Of a stretch of 64,000 nucleotides of DNA, positions 55,225 to 64,000 are shown in pieces. The DNA is from Pseudomonas libanensis. GTDB taxonomy: Bacteria > Pseudomonadota > Gammaproteobacteria > Pseudomonadales > Pseudomonadaceae. The first letter of the stretch is position 1; each line of letters begins with the position of its first letter. Location of the stretch: positions 160,882 through 224,881 of the forward strand of contig NZ_JYLH01000013.1 in assembly GCF_001439685.1 (NCBI RefSeq), given 5' to 3'. Under the pieces are notes generated by a model. The model did not search any database, was not told where the DNA came from, and saw only the letters and a list, made by a program, of their open reading frames with translations. Position numbers and translations under genes: made by a program.

Positions 55225-56676
55225 ATGTCCGTCCGTCGCACCAAAATCGTCGCCACCCTTGGCCCGGCCAGCAACTCGCCGGAAGTCCTCGAACAGCTGA
55301 TTCTGGCTGGTTTGGACGTTGCCCGTCTGAACTTCTCCCACGGCACCCCGGACGAGCACAAGGCTCGCGCCAAGCTGGTGCGTGACCTGGCCGCCAAGCA
55401 TGGCCGCTTCGTTGCACTGCTGGGTGACCTGCAAGGCCCGAAAATCCGTATCGCCAAATTTGCCAACAAGCGGATCGAGCTGAAGATTGGTGACAAATTC
55501 ACCTTCTCCACCAGCCACCCGCTGACCGAAGGCACCCAGGACGTCGTGGGTATCGACTACCCGGACCTGGTCAAGGATTGCGGTGTTGGTGACGAACTGC
55601 TGCTGGACGATGGCCGTGTGGTCATGCGCGTCGACACCGCGACCCCGACCGAGCTGCACTGCACCGTGATCATCGGCGGCCCGCTGTCCGACCACAAAGG
55701 TATCAACCGTCGCGGCGGTGGCCTGACGGCGCCAGCCCTGACTGAAAAAGACAAGGCCGACATCAAGCTCGCCGCCGAAATGGAAGTCGACTACCTCGCC
55801 GTGTCCTTCCCACGCGACGCCGCCGACATGGAATACGCCCGCAAGCTGCGCGACGAAGCCGGCGGCACCGCCTGGCTGGTGGCGAAGATCGAACGCGCCG
55901 AAGCCGTGGCTGATGACGAAACCCTCGACGGCCTGATCAAGGCGTCCGACGCCGTCATGGTTGCCCGTGGCGACCTGGGTGTGGAAATCGGTGACGCCGA
56001 GCTGATCGGTATCCAGAAGAAGATCATCCTGCACGCACGCCGCCACAACAAGGCCGTGATCGTTGCGACCCAGATGATGGAGTCGATGATCCAGAACCCG
56101 ATGCCGACCCGTGCCGAAGTGTCCGACGTGGCCAACGCCGTGCTCGACTACACCGACGCCGTGATGCTCTCGGCTGAAAGTGCCGCCGGCCCGTACCCGC
56201 TGGAAGCCGTGCAGGCCATGGCGCGCATCTGCGTCGGCGCTGAAAAGCACCCAACCAGCAAGACCTCCAGCCACCGCATCGGCAAGGTCTTCGAAAGCTG
56301 CGACCAGAGCATCGCCCTGGCTGCCATGTACACCGCCAACCACTTCCCGGGCGTGAAGGCGATCATCGCCCTGACCGAAAGTGGCTATACGCCGTTGATC
56401 ATGTCGCGCATCCGTTCCTCGGTGCCGATCTACGCGTTTACCCCTCATCGCGAAGCCCAGGCCCGCGCGGCGTTGTTCCGTGGTGTGTACACCATCCCGT
56501 TCGACCCGGCTTCGCTGGCACCGAACGAAGTCAGCCAGAAGGCTATCGACGAGCTGGTCAAACGCGGCGTGGTAGAGAAAGGCGACTGGGTCATCCTGAC
56601 CAAGGGCGACAGCTACCACACCACCGGTGGCACCAATGGCATGAAGATCCTGCACGTGGGCGACCCGCAGGTCTGA
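55225..56676 (+). CDS. pykA: Pyruvate kinase
   Basis: 483 residues, full length. N-terminal RRTKIVATLGPASNSPEVL, active-site NFSHG, ATQMMESMIQNPMPTRAEVSDVANAVLDYTDAVMLSAE (substrate loop) and the allosteric C-terminal domain. Converts phosphoenolpyruvate and ADP to pyruvate and ATP. By gene order it corresponds to the PykA of P. aeruginosa. Confidence 0.97.
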   Translation: MSVRRTKIVATLGPASNSPEVLEQLILAGLDVARLNFSHGTPDEHKARAKLVRDLAAKHGRFVALLGDLQGPKIRIAKFANKRIELKIGDKFTFSTSHPLTEGTQDVVGIDYPDLVKDCGVGDELLLDDGRVVMRVDTATPTELHCTVIIGGPLSDHKGINRRGGGLTAPALTEKDKADIKLAAEMEVDYLAVSFPRDAADMEYARKLRDEAGGTAWLVAKIERAEAVADDETLDGLIKASDAVMVARGDLGVEIGDAELIGIQKKIILHARRHNKAVIVATQMMESMIQNPMPTRAEVSDVANAVLDYTDAVMLSAESAAGPYPLEAVQAMARICVGAEKHPTSKTSSHRIGKVFESCDQSIALAAMYTANHFPGVKAIIALTESGYTPLIMSRIRSSVPIYAFTPHREAQARAALFRGVYTIPFDPASLAPNEVSQKAIDELVKRGVVEKGDWVILTKGDSYHTTGGTNGMKILHVGDPQV

Positions 56677-56692
56677 GTGACACGCTGAAAAC

Positions 56693-56725
56693 AAAAGCCC
56701 CGTCATGCAAATGACGGGGCTTTTT
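56693..56725 (+). terminator. Terminator of pykA
   Basis: AAAAGCCCCGTCAT pairs with ATGACGGGGCTTTTT around GCAA. Confidence 0.92.
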
Positions 56726-56792
56726 GCATTTCAGGCACACCGAGCCTGGGCGAGGTGCCGAGTGGTGGAGCCCACATTGGAATGCGGTCAAC

Positions 56793-56818
56793 TGTGGGAG
56801 CCGGGCTTGCCCGCGATG
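56793..56818 (+). repeat. REP element
   Basis: REP of the GTGGGAGCCGGGCTTGCCCG type between convergent pykA and the enoyl-CoA hydratase gene. Confidence 0.8.
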
Positions 56819-56841
56819 GCGCCAGAACAGCCAACACCGTT

Positions 56842-57591
56842 CTATCGCCGGGCGAGAAACCCCGACAACGCCGCAATCGCCTCCGGCGATCTCAAGCGCT
56901 GGGTAAACAACGCCCCCTCCTCCTCGATCACCTGGCGCAACTGCTCGCGATCCACGCTTTTCATCAGTTGCTTGGTGACCTGTACCGCCCCCGGCGCCAG
57001 GCTTTCAAAACGCTCGGCCATTTCTCGCGCCTTGGCCAAGGCCGCCTCGCCACTGCCCAACGCCTCGGTGGCAATCCCCCACGCTGCGGCTTGTTCGCCA
57101 GAGAAACCCTCGCCCAATAACAGCAGTTCAGCCGCCTTCGCATGCCCCAGCAACCGCGGCAGGATCAGGCTCGAGCCAAACTCCGGGCACAAACCCAGGT
57201 TAACGAATGGCATGCGCAAGCGTGCATCGCGGCTGATATACACCAGGTCGCAATGCAGCAACAGCGTGGTACCAATGCCCACCGCCGCTCCGGCCACGGC
57301 GGCGATCACCGGTTTGCGGCAATTGAGCAGGCTTTTCATAAAGTGAAACGGCGGGCTGTCGAGGTCGCTGGGTGGCTGTTCGAGAAAATCGCTGATGTCA
57401 TTGCCGGCGGTAAAACACTCGCTGCTGCCCTGGAGCAGTACGGCGCGAATATCCGAGTCTGCATCGGCCTGTTCCAGCGCCTCGGCCAGTTGCGTATACA
57501 TGGCACGGGTCAGGGCGTTTTTCTTGTCAGGGCGATTGAGCTGCAAGGTCAGCAACCCGCGTTCGCGATGCTGCAGGATGGCGTCGATCAT
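56842..57591 (-). CDS. Enoyl-CoA hydratase/isomerase family protein
   Basis: 249 residues, crotonase fold. Conserved ITxNRP-like LNRPDKKNALTRAMYTQL, the oxyanion stretch SECFTAGNDISDF, and VIAAVAGAAVGIGTTLLLHCDLVY. The C-terminal half shows LGHAKAAELLLLGE. Position next to the reductase and pykA is as in P. aeruginosa. Substrate unknown. Possibly a fatty-acid isomerase/hydratase. Confidence 0.92.
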   Translation of the reverse strand: MIDAILQHRERGLLTLQLNRPDKKNALTRAMYTQLAEALEQADADSDIRAVLLQGSSECFTAGNDISDFLEQPPSDLDSPPFHFMKSLLNCRKPVIAAVAGAAVGIGTTLLLHCDLVYISRDARLRMPFVNLGLCPEFGSSLILPRLLGHAKAAELLLLGEGFSGEQAAAWGIATEALGSGEAALAKAREMAERFESLAPGAVQVTKQLMKSVDREQLRQVIEEEGALFTQRLRSPEAIAALSGFLARR

Positions 57592-57621
57592 GGCGAATCT
57601 CGCGGCAAAGGGATTCAGCGC

Positions 57622-58554
57622 TCAACCACGGGGCAGGAACACATCGGCCAGCAGTTGATTGCGCGGCAGCCCGGCCAGGAACAGACGCTTGGAAAAGGCC
57701 TCGACGCTGACAGGGTGACCGCAGAGTAAAGCCAGCGTTTGCCGCGAAACAAGCCGCAGTTGCGCCAATGCCTGGTTCAACTCTGCCGCCGTCCATAGCT
57801 CCACCGTCAGGTTCCCATGCTGCGTGGCCAGCGCTGCCAGGGGTTCGGCCAGGTAATGAGCCTCGGCATCATGGGCCAGGTGAATGACACGGATGGCACC
57901 TTGGTGATCCTGGCGCAACGCTTCGCGCAATACGCCCCACAACGGGCCCAGGCCGGTGCCGGCGGCCAGCAGCCACAACGGCCGCGATTGCCAGTCAGGG
58001 TCATAGTGCAGCGCCCCGCCCCGCAACTCGCCCAGGCGCAGAGGCTCACCAACCTTGAAATGGCGAGCAGCGTCACTGAATTCACCGGGTTGGCGGCAAT
58101 CGATATGAAACTCCAGGTATGCATCCTCCTGGGGCAAGCTCGCCAGGGAATACGGGCGCGCCACCTGCCCCGCCCACAACACCAGATGCTGCCCGGCCCG
58201 ATACCGCAGGCCGCGCTCCGGCAGCAGGCGCAGGCGCAGCACCGTCGAACCCAGCCAATCAGCGCCCACCACCTGGGCCGCCACGCCGTCACGCAACGGA
58301 TCAAATGCTTCGACCTGGAGGTCGCCGACGGCCCGGCACTGGCACGCCAGGCGCCAACCTTGCTGGCGTTGCGCCGGCGTCAGGGCTTCGGGCTGCCGGT
58401 CGTCAACCTCGCCCTGGCAGCGCACCAGGCACGCATGGCAGCTGCCGGCCCGGCAACTGTAGGGCACGGCAACTCCCGCCTGGTTCAAGGCATCCAGCAG
58501 GTTAGTGCCGGTGGGCACCGACCAATGGCGTTCGCCGACGTGCAGTTCAGGCAT
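57622..58554 (-). CDS. 2Fe-2S ferredoxin/FAD-dependent oxidoreductase
   Basis: 310 residues. Plant-type ferredoxin domain with Cys34, Cys39, Cys42 and a fourth Cys near 71 (YSCRAGSCHACLVRC ... ACQC), then an FNR-like module with FAD motif RPYSLAS and NAD motif LLAAGTGLGPLWGVLREAL. An electron-transfer reductase of the phenol-hydroxylase-reductase/CDP-hexose-reductase type. The partner oxygenase is not in the window. ATG at 58554 chosen over a TTG four codons earlier. Confidence 0.9.
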   Translation of the reverse strand: MPELHVGERHWSVPTGTNLLDALNQAGVAVPYSCRAGSCHACLVRCQGEVDDRQPEALTPAQRQQGWRLACQCRAVGDLQVEAFDPLRDGVAAQVVGADWLGSTVLRLRLLPERGLRYRAGQHLVLWAGQVARPYSLASLPQEDAYLEFHIDCRQPGEFSDAARHFKVGEPLRLGELRGGALHYDPDWQSRPLWLLAAGTGLGPLWGVLREALRQDHQGAIRVIHLAHDAEAHYLAEPLAALATQHGNLTVELWTAAELNQALAQLRLVSRQTLALLCGHPVSVEAFSKRLFLAGLPRNQLLADVFLPRG

Positions 58555-58770
58555 ATAGAGGCTCAATCAATAGGTTTGCGCACAGGGAATCACGCCCGGC
58601 AGAGTTTGACCATAGTCGGGTGTATCGGCCACCGCGCCGGGTTATACTGCCGCGCCTTTTTAGCGTCGCGCCTGCACCACTTTGGCGTGCCTTGGAAAGA
58701 TGGTTTCAGCCGACCGACGCAACACTGAAGCCACCTTTATTGAATGTTCCCTTATAGAGGAGCGCGACTC

Positions 58771-60294
58771 ATGACCGTGATCAAGCAAGACGACCTGATT
58801 CAGAGCGTTGCCGACGCCCTGCAATTCATTTCCTATTACCACCCCGTTGACTTCATCCAGGCCATGCACGAAGCCTACCTGCGCGAAGAATCGCCGGCGG
58901 CCCGTGACTCCATCGCCCAGATCCTGATCAACTCGCGCATGTGCGCCACCGGCCACCGCCCGATCTGCCAGGACACCGGTATCGTCACCGTGTTCGTGCG
59001 CGTAGGCATGGATGTACGCTGGGACGGCGCCACCATGGGCCTGGACGACATGATCAACGAAGGCGTGCGCCGCGCCTACAACCTGCCGGAAAACGTCCTG
59101 CGTGCATCCATCCTCGCCGACCCGGCGGGCGCGCGTAAAAACACCAAGGACAACACCCCGGCGGTGATCCACTACTCCATCGTCCCGGGTAACACCGTGG
59201 AAGTGGACGTGGCGGCCAAGGGCGGCGGTTCCGAGAACAAGTCGAAAATGGCCATGCTCAACCCGTCCGACTCTATCGTCGACTGGGTGCTCAAGACCGT
59301 TCCGACCATGGGCGCCGGCTGGTGCCCGCCGGGCATGCTCGGCATCGGCATCGGCGGCACCGCCGAGAAAGCCGCGGTGATGGCCAAGGAAGTGTTGATG
59401 GAATCCATCGACATCCATGAGCTGAAAAAGCGCGGCCCGCAAAACCGTATCGAAGAGATGCGCCTGGAGCTGTTCGAGAAGGTCAACCAACTGGGCATCG
59501 GCGCCCAGGGCCTGGGTGGCCTGACCACCGTGCTCGACGTGAAGATCATGGACTACCCGACCCACGCCGCGTCCTTGCCGGTGTGCATGATCCCCAACTG
59601 CGCCGCCACCCGTCACGCGCACTTCGTGCTCGACGGTTCCGGCCCGGCGTCGCTGGAAGCGCCATCGCTGGACGCCTACCCGGAAATCGTCTGGGAAGCC
59701 GGCCCGTCGGCCCGCCGCGTCAACCTCGACACCCTGACCCCGGAAGAAGTGCAAAGCTGGAAGCCGGGCGAAACCGTGTTGCTCAACGGCAAGATGCTTA
59801 CCGGCCGCGACGCCGCGCACAAGCGCATGGTCGAGATGCTGAACAAGGGTGAGACCCTGCCGGTGGACCTCAAGGGCCGCTTTATCTACTACGTCGGCCC
59901 GGTTGATCCGGTGCGCGAAGAAGTGGTTGGCCCGGCTGGCCCGACCACCGCGACGCGGATGGACAAGTTCACCCGCCAGATCCTCGAGCAGACTGGCCTG
60001 CTGGGCATGATCGGCAAATCCGAGCGCGGCCCGACCGCCATCGAAGCGATCAAGGACCACAAGGCCGTGTACCTGATGGCCGTGGGCGGCGCCGCTTACC
60101 TGGTGGCGCAAGCCATCAAGAAGTCGCGCGTGGTGGCGTTCGCCGAACTGGGCATGGAAGCCATCTACGAGTTCGACGTGAAAGACATGCCGGTCACCGT
60201 GGCGGTCGACAGCCAGGGTGAGTCGGTACACATCACCGGGCCTGCCATCTGGCAGAAAAAGATCAGTGAGAGCCTGGCGGTAGAAGTACAGTAA
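58771..60294 (+). CDS. fumA: Class I fumarate hydratase
   Basis: 507 residues. Iron-sulfur-dependent enzyme of the TCA cycle. N-terminal domain includes MCATGHRPICQDTGIVTVFVRVG with a cluster Cys, GKGGGSENKSKMAML and GWCPPGMLGIGIGGTAEKA carry further ligands, and the C-terminal beta domain (GTVLLNGKMLTGRDAAHKRM) follows. GAGGAG precedes the ATG. The neighbouring DctB/DctD-like system suggests a carboxylate-use locus. Confidence 0.97.
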   Translation: MTVIKQDDLIQSVADALQFISYYHPVDFIQAMHEAYLREESPAARDSIAQILINSRMCATGHRPICQDTGIVTVFVRVGMDVRWDGATMGLDDMINEGVRRAYNLPENVLRASILADPAGARKNTKDNTPAVIHYSIVPGNTVEVDVAAKGGGSENKSKMAMLNPSDSIVDWVLKTVPTMGAGWCPPGMLGIGIGGTAEKAAVMAKEVLMESIDIHELKKRGPQNRIEEMRLELFEKVNQLGIGAQGLGGLTTVLDVKIMDYPTHAASLPVCMIPNCAATRHAHFVLDGSGPASLEAPSLDAYPEIVWEAGPSARRVNLDTLTPEEVQSWKPGETVLLNGKMLTGRDAAHKRMVEMLNKGETLPVDLKGRFIYYVGPVDPVREEVVGPAGPTTATRMDKFTRQILEQTGLLGMIGKSERGPTAIEAIKDHKAVYLMAVGGAAYLVAQAIKKSRVVAFAELGMEAIYEFDVKDMPVTVAVDSQGESVHITGPAIWQKKISESLAVEVQ

Positions 60295-60300
60295 GTCGAT

Positions 60301-60325
60301 GTGGGAGGGGCTTGCCCCTCCCACA
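60301..60325. repeat. REP-like perfect palindrome
   Basis: GTGGGAGGGGCTTGCCCCTCC forms a 10-bp hairpin directly after fumA. It may serve as its terminator or mRNA end protector. Confidence 0.75.
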
Positions 60326-60383
60326 CAAGTTCCAGACAGCTCATGGTATGGTGCTCGCCCTTACCGTGCCTGTTCATCATCGT

Positions 60384-62150
60384 ATGATCGTGATCCCTCG
60401 CCCCCTGCGCTTGACCTTTTACTCATTGTTGATCATCGCCGGTGCGGTGCTGGCCGCTGCTTTGGCCACACGCCATGCCGAACGCCAGGCCCTGGTGGAT
60501 GACGCCGCTCGCGCCAACCAGCAACTTGCGCTGTATGCCAACTCCCTGCACACCCTGATCGAGCGCTACCGCGCCCTGCCCGCCGTGCTGGCCCTGGACT
60601 CGGAAATGATCCGCGCCTTGAAGGGCCCGCTGGATAGCACCACCCAGGACGTGCTCAATCGCAAACTCGAACGCATCAACGGCGCCGCCCAGTCTTCCAC
60701 CCTGGAGCTGATGGACCGCACCGGCCTAGCGGTGGCCGCCAGTAACTGGAATTTACCCAGCAGTTATGTGGGGCACAACTACGCATTCAGGCCCTATTTC
60801 AGTCAGACCCTGAGCCATGGCACCGGGCGTTTTTACGCGGTGGGGGTGACTACTGGCATTCCCGGTTACTTCCTTTCCAGCGCGGTGGTCGATGAGCATG
60901 AGCAGTTCCTCGGCGCCATGGTGGTCAAGCTGGAATTCCCTGAGCTTGAACGCGAATGGGCCCAGGGTAATGACTTGCTGTTGGTCAGCGATGCGCGGGG
61001 CATTGTGTTTATCGCCAACCAGCCGGGCTGGCGTTATCGCAACCTGCGGCCGTTGTCCGAAACCGACCTGGCTGAACTCAAGGCCACCCGCCAATACGAC
61101 AAGAAACACCTGCAGCCGCTGGAGACCAGCGTCTTGCAGCGCTTCGACGACAACAGCCATTTGATGCGCGTCAATGGCCCCGACGGTAATGCCAACTACA
61201 TCTGGGAGTCCCTGCCGTTGAAAGCCGAGGGTTGGACCCTGCACCTGCTGCGCAAACCCCAGTTCCCGTTTGAAGACCAACGCAACGCCGGTCTCGCCGC
61301 CGCGGGATCCTGGTTGGCGCTGGTATTCCTGGCGCTGTTCCTCAGCCAGCGCTGGCGCCTGGCCCGTTTGCGTCAGCGCAGCCGCGAAGAGCTGGAACAG
61401 TTGGTCGAGGAACGTACCCAGGCGCTGCGCACCGCCCAGGATGGCCTGGTGCAGTCGGCCAAGCTGGCGGCACTGGGGCAGATGTCCGCCGCCCTCGCCC
61501 ATGAAATCAACCAACCGTTGACGGCCCAACGCATGCAACTGGCAACACTGCGGCTGTTGCTCGACCACGGCCGCGTCGACGATGCCTACAAGGCGCTCAC
61601 GCCGCTCGATGACATGCTCACGCGCATGGCCGCGCTCACCGGCCACCTCAAGACCTTCGCCCGCAAGAGCCCCAGCGGCCTGCGTGAACGCCTGGACCTG
61701 GCCACCGTGGTCGATCAGTCCCTGCACTTGCTCGACGCGCGCCTGCGTGATGAAGCCATCGGCGTCGTGCTGGACCTGACGCGCCCGGCCTGGGTACGCG
61801 GCGACGCGATCCGCCTGGAACAGGTACTGATCAACCTGCTGCGCAACGCGCTGGACGCCATGGCCGACAAGCCGCACAAGCGCCTGGAGATCCGCCTGCA
61901 TGCCGATCAGCAGCTGTGGCAGTTGACTGTCAGCGACAGCGGCGGCGGGATCGCCGAAGAACACCTGAACAGCGTGTTCGATCCGTTCTTCACCACCAAG
62001 CCGGTGGGCGACGGCCTCGGCTTGGGGCTGGCGGTGTCCTACGCTATCGTGCATGAATTGGGCGGGCGCCTGAGCGCCGGCAACCGTGGCGACGGCGCAG
62101 TGTTTACCCTGACCTTGCCGATTGCATTAGAGATGCCAGCGCCATGTTGA
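60384..62150 (+). CDS. DctB/MifS-like sensor histidine kinase
   Basis: 588 residues. TM helices at ~11-29 and ~303-322 enclose a ~270-residue dCache-type periplasmic sensor (SYVGHNYAFRPYFSQTLSHGTGRFYAVGVTTG is the DctB-type stretch). A short coiled coil, then HisKA with His373 (ALAHEINQPLTAQRM) and HATPase_c (GGGIAEEHLNSVFDPFFTTKPVGDGLGLGLAVSYAI). Likely senses C4-dicarboxylates or alpha-ketoglutarate. The start could also be an ATG 12 codons upstream. Overlaps the response regulator by seven bases. Confidence 0.87.
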   Translation: MIVIPRPLRLTFYSLLIIAGAVLAAALATRHAERQALVDDAARANQQLALYANSLHTLIERYRALPAVLALDSEMIRALKGPLDSTTQDVLNRKLERINGAAQSSTLELMDRTGLAVAASNWNLPSSYVGHNYAFRPYFSQTLSHGTGRFYAVGVTTGIPGYFLSSAVVDEHEQFLGAMVVKLEFPELEREWAQGNDLLLVSDARGIVFIANQPGWRYRNLRPLSETDLAELKATRQYDKKHLQPLETSVLQRFDDNSHLMRVNGPDGNANYIWESLPLKAEGWTLHLLRKPQFPFEDQRNAGLAAAGSWLALVFLALFLSQRWRLARLRQRSREELEQLVEERTQALRTAQDGLVQSAKLAALGQMSAALAHEINQPLTAQRMQLATLRLLLDHGRVDDAYKALTPLDDMLTRMAALTGHLKTFARKSPSGLRERLDLATVVDQSLHLLDARLRDEAIGVVLDLTRPAWVRGDAIRLEQVLINLLRNALDAMADKPHKRLEIRLHADQQLWQLTVSDSGGGIAEEHLNSVFDPFFTTKPVGDGLGLGLAVSYAIVHELGGRLSAGNRGDGAVFTLTLPIALEMPAPC

Positions 62151-63469
62151 ACGCCGTAATTGTGGTCGATGACGAAGCCAGCATTCGCACCGCCGTCGAG
62201 CAATGGCTGAGCCTTTCTGGGTTTGAGGTGCAATTGTTCAGTCGCGCCGAAGAATGCCTGGCGCACCTGCCCAAGGACTTTCCCGGGGTGATTTTGAGCG
62301 ACGTGCGCATGCCCGGGCTCAGCGGCCTCGAACTGCTGGCTGAGGTGCAGCGGCGCGATGCCGGCTTGCCGGTGATTTTGCTCACCGGCCATGGCGACGT
62401 GCCGATGGCCGTCGAAGCCATGCGCGACGGTGCCTACGATTTTCTGGAGAAACCCTTTAGCCCCGAGGCCCTGCTCAACAGCCTGCGCCGGGCGTTGGAC
62501 AAGCGTGGCCTGATCCTGGAAAACCGCCGCCTGCATCAACAGGCCGATCACCGCGCACAGCTGGAATCCAGCCTGCTGGGGGTGTCCCGCAGCTTGCAGA
62601 ACCTGCGCCGCCAGGTGCTGGACCTGGCGACCCTGCCGGTCAATGTGCTGATCCGTGGCGAGACCGGCAGCGGCAAGGAATTGGTTGCTCGCTGCCTGCA
62701 CGACTTTGGCCCCAGGGCGAAAAAGCCGTTTGTAGCACTCAACTGTGCCGCCATCCCCGAGCAGCTGTTTGAAGCCGAGTTATTCGGCCACGAAAGCGGC
62801 GCCTTTACCGGCGCCCAGGGCAAACGCATCGGCAAGCTGGAATATGCCCATGGCGGCACGCTGTTCCTGGATGAGATCGAAAGCATGCCCCTGGCCCAAC
62901 AGGTGAAATTGCTGCGGGTGTTGCAGGAACAGAAGCTGGAGCGCCTGGGTTCCAACCAAAGCATTCACGTGGATCTGCGCATCATCGCCGCCACCAAGCC
63001 TGACCTCCTGGAAGAGGCCCGCGCCGGGCGTTTTCGTGAAGACCTGGCCTATCGCCTGAACGTCGCGCAACTGCGCCTGCCGCCGTTGCGCGAGCGCCGC
63101 GAAGATATTCCGTTGCTGTACGACCATTTCGCGCAAAGTGCCGCTGAACGTTTGGGTCGTCATGTCGAGCCCTTGAGTGGGCCACAGCTGGGGCGTCTGC
63201 TCAGTCATGACTGGCCGGGAAACGTGCGTGAACTGGCCAACGTCGCCGAGCGCCAAGTGTTGGGGCTCGGCGATCCGGAACCGGACGGCATCGAGGCCGG
63301 GCAATCGTTGGCAGCGCAACAGGAAGCGTTCGAGGCACATTGCCTGAAAGCCGCATTAACTCGACATAAAGGCGATATCAAGGCAGTGCTGGCCGAGCTG
63401 CAACTGCCGCGCCGGACCCTCAATGAAAAGATGCAGCGGCATGGGTTGGCGCGGGAGATGTTTCTCTAG
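62144..63469 (+). CDS. DctD/MifR-like sigma-54-dependent response regulator
   Basis: 441 residues. Receiver with phosphoacceptor Asp53 (LSDVRMPG), AAA+ domain with Walker A GETGSGKE (172-179) and the sigma-54-contact loop GAFTGA, and a C-terminal Fis-type helix-turn-helix (GDIKAVLAELQLPRRTLNEKMQRHGL). It activates RpoN promoters in response to its partner kinase. Target genes, probably a carboxylate transporter, are not in the window. Confidence 0.92.
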   Translation: MLNAVIVVDDEASIRTAVEQWLSLSGFEVQLFSRAEECLAHLPKDFPGVILSDVRMPGLSGLELLAEVQRRDAGLPVILLTGHGDVPMAVEAMRDGAYDFLEKPFSPEALLNSLRRALDKRGLILENRRLHQQADHRAQLESSLLGVSRSLQNLRRQVLDLATLPVNVLIRGETGSGKELVARCLHDFGPRAKKPFVALNCAAIPEQLFEAELFGHESGAFTGAQGKRIGKLEYAHGGTLFLDEIESMPLAQQVKLLRVLQEQKLERLGSNQSIHVDLRIIAATKPDLLEEARAGRFREDLAYRLNVAQLRLPPLRERREDIPLLYDHFAQSAAERLGRHVEPLSGPQLGRLLSHDWPGNVRELANVAERQVLGLGDPEPDGIEAGQSLAAQQEAFEAHCLKAALTRHKGDIKAVLAELQLPRRTLNEKMQRHGLAREMFL

Positions 63470-63483
63470 CGACCTTCCGATCG

Positions 63484-63509
63484 CCATCGGGGGCAAGCCC
63501 CCTCCCACA
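63484..63509 (-). repeat. REP element
   Basis: Inverted REP (ATCGGGGGCAAGCCCCCTCC). A truncated partner (GGCTTGCCCCCGATGGC) abuts mobile element copy C at 63540-63556. Confidence 0.8.
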
Positions 63510-63556
63510 GGGGATCTGCGCTTAACTGACCGGCATCAGGGCTTGCCCCCGATGGC

Positions 63557-63875
63557 CATAGGTATCTACACAACTTTGGCACGAGGCTAAATCTGTGGCG
63601 AGGGAGCTTGCTCCCGTGACGGCCTGACAGCCGACGCTGATCTAGCTGACGCACCGCGATCCAAATGTGGGAGCTGGCTTGCCTGCGATGACGGCCTGCC
63701 AGCCGATGCCAATCTACCTGACACCCCGCAATCAAACTGTGGGAGCGGGCTTGCTCGCGAAGGCGGCCTGACAGGCGACACAGCTATACCGGGTACATAT
63801 CCATTCCTGCGGTAACGGCCACTTAGGGTTCCGCTCTGACAGCGGGTCACTTTGGAAAAGAGCCCCAAAGTAACC
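63557..63875 (+). mobile_element. MITE-like element, copy C, truncated by an insertion sequence
   Basis: Begins with the same left terminal repeat as copy A (CATAGGTATCTACACAAC) after the REP tail CCCCGATGGC, and follows copy B with only about three differences over some 310 bases. Homology stops at 63875 within AAAGTAACC, where copies A and B continue. The right half and right terminal repeat are missing from the window. Confidence 0.78.
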
Positions 63876-64000
63876 CCCGGTGTCAGGATAGTTGTCGCCT
63901 CTCCTGGTTTACCCCCAAAAGCATACCGAGGGCGGAAAGAGACAGCTTGTGAAGTACTATTCACCCGAACGTAAAGCCGCATTGCTCAAGATGCTGCTTC
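63876..64000 (+). mobile_element. Left part of an insertion sequence
   Basis: Sequence with no match to copies A or B begins here (CCCGGTGTCAGGATAGTTGT) and leads into a probable transposase start. The exact IS end, its inverted repeat and its target duplication cannot be fixed without the other end. Confidence 0.5.
63949..64000 (+). CDS. Probable transposase, N-terminus only
   Basis: GTG start after GGAAAGAGA, reading VKYYSPERKAALLKMLL to the window edge. The pattern fits the first helix of a transposase helix-turn-helix (IS3 OrfA-like or IS66-like N-termini begin this way). Family assignment is uncertain with 17 residues. Confidence 0.5.
   Translation, partial: MKYYSPERKAALLKMLL

Noticed and set aside
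54676..56706. 676-codon ORF running antisense to pykA and ending in the lipoprotein gene
   Set aside because: Only the last 125 codons (from the ATG at 55050 with a good ribosome site and lipobox) are real. The rest is the mirror of pykA.
58660..60324. 554-codon ORF opposite fumA
   Set aside because: Antisense shadow of fumA with a His/Val/Gly-rich composition typical of such artefacts.

Overview
The window comes from a chromosome of the Pseudomonas fluorescens group. Reasons: the short REP repeats with the core GGGGGCTTGCCCCC between genes, an H-NS-like MvaT, a PctA-type amino-acid chemoreceptor, a PmpR-type YebC, and long stretches of core gene order known from P. aeruginosa (oprD-HIT-slyX-csp-dps-aspS-yebC-ruvCAB-ybgC-tolQRAB-pal-cpoB-queE-tRNA-Lys; secA-argJ-mutT; purU-mvaT-sbcB; pykA-echA-fdr-fumA).

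Layout. 1-2.2 kb: an outer-membrane efflux lipoprotein and a non-coding mobile element. 2.2-8.5 kb: an accessory block lying next to tRNA-Lys. It holds an AraC regulator, an SOS-controlled bacteriocin with its membrane immunity protein, a papain-like cysteine protease with an unknown partner, and a DUF418 membrane protein behind two palindromic operators. 8.5-21.7 kb: tRNA-Lys, queE, the Tol-Pal envelope system, the Ruv Holliday-junction machinery, yebC, aspS, and small stress or regulatory genes. 22-31 kb: a membrane-anchored cold-shock protein, slyX, HIT, the OprD porin, MscS, YajQ, a PanE-like reductase, a sensor kinase and a cobalamin adenosyltransferase. 31.5-39 kb: MutT/ThiE fusion, argJ, secA, dciA and a HerA-like ATPase. 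39-47.3 kb: PctA-like chemoreceptor with a sigma-28 promoter, a glycosyltransferase/deacetylase/flippase trio, purU, mvaT and sbcB. 47.4-54.1 kb: a tightly overlapping six-gene operon (RDD, SpoIIM, DUF4129, DUF4350, MoxR, DUF58). 54.1-63.5 kb: a PilZ protein, a lipoprotein, pykA, an enoyl-CoA hydratase, an iron-sulfur reductase, fumA, and a DctB/DctD-like two-component system. The right edge has a third mobile-element copy broken by an insertion sequence.

The most notable system is the bacteriocin at 3256-4644. Its first ~270 residues align with the whole of colicin M and its last ~190 residues are a pore-forming colicin domain, the architecture of the described Pseudomonas bacteriocin PmnH. 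The colicin M catalytic signature is broken here (H224 and F233 where colicin M has Asp and His), so the module may now serve only for receptor binding and import, with pore formation doing the killing. A LexA box precedes it, a TonB-box-like motif sits at its N-terminus, and a four-helix membrane immunity protein follows.

The second finding is a family of non-coding elements (1644-2069, 30844-31440, 63557-63875). The two complete copies have 18-22 bp perfect terminal inverted repeats and exact 10-bp target duplications. In each case the duplicated target is the tail of a REP repeat (CCCCGATNNN), so the family appears to insert at one fixed position of REP sequences.
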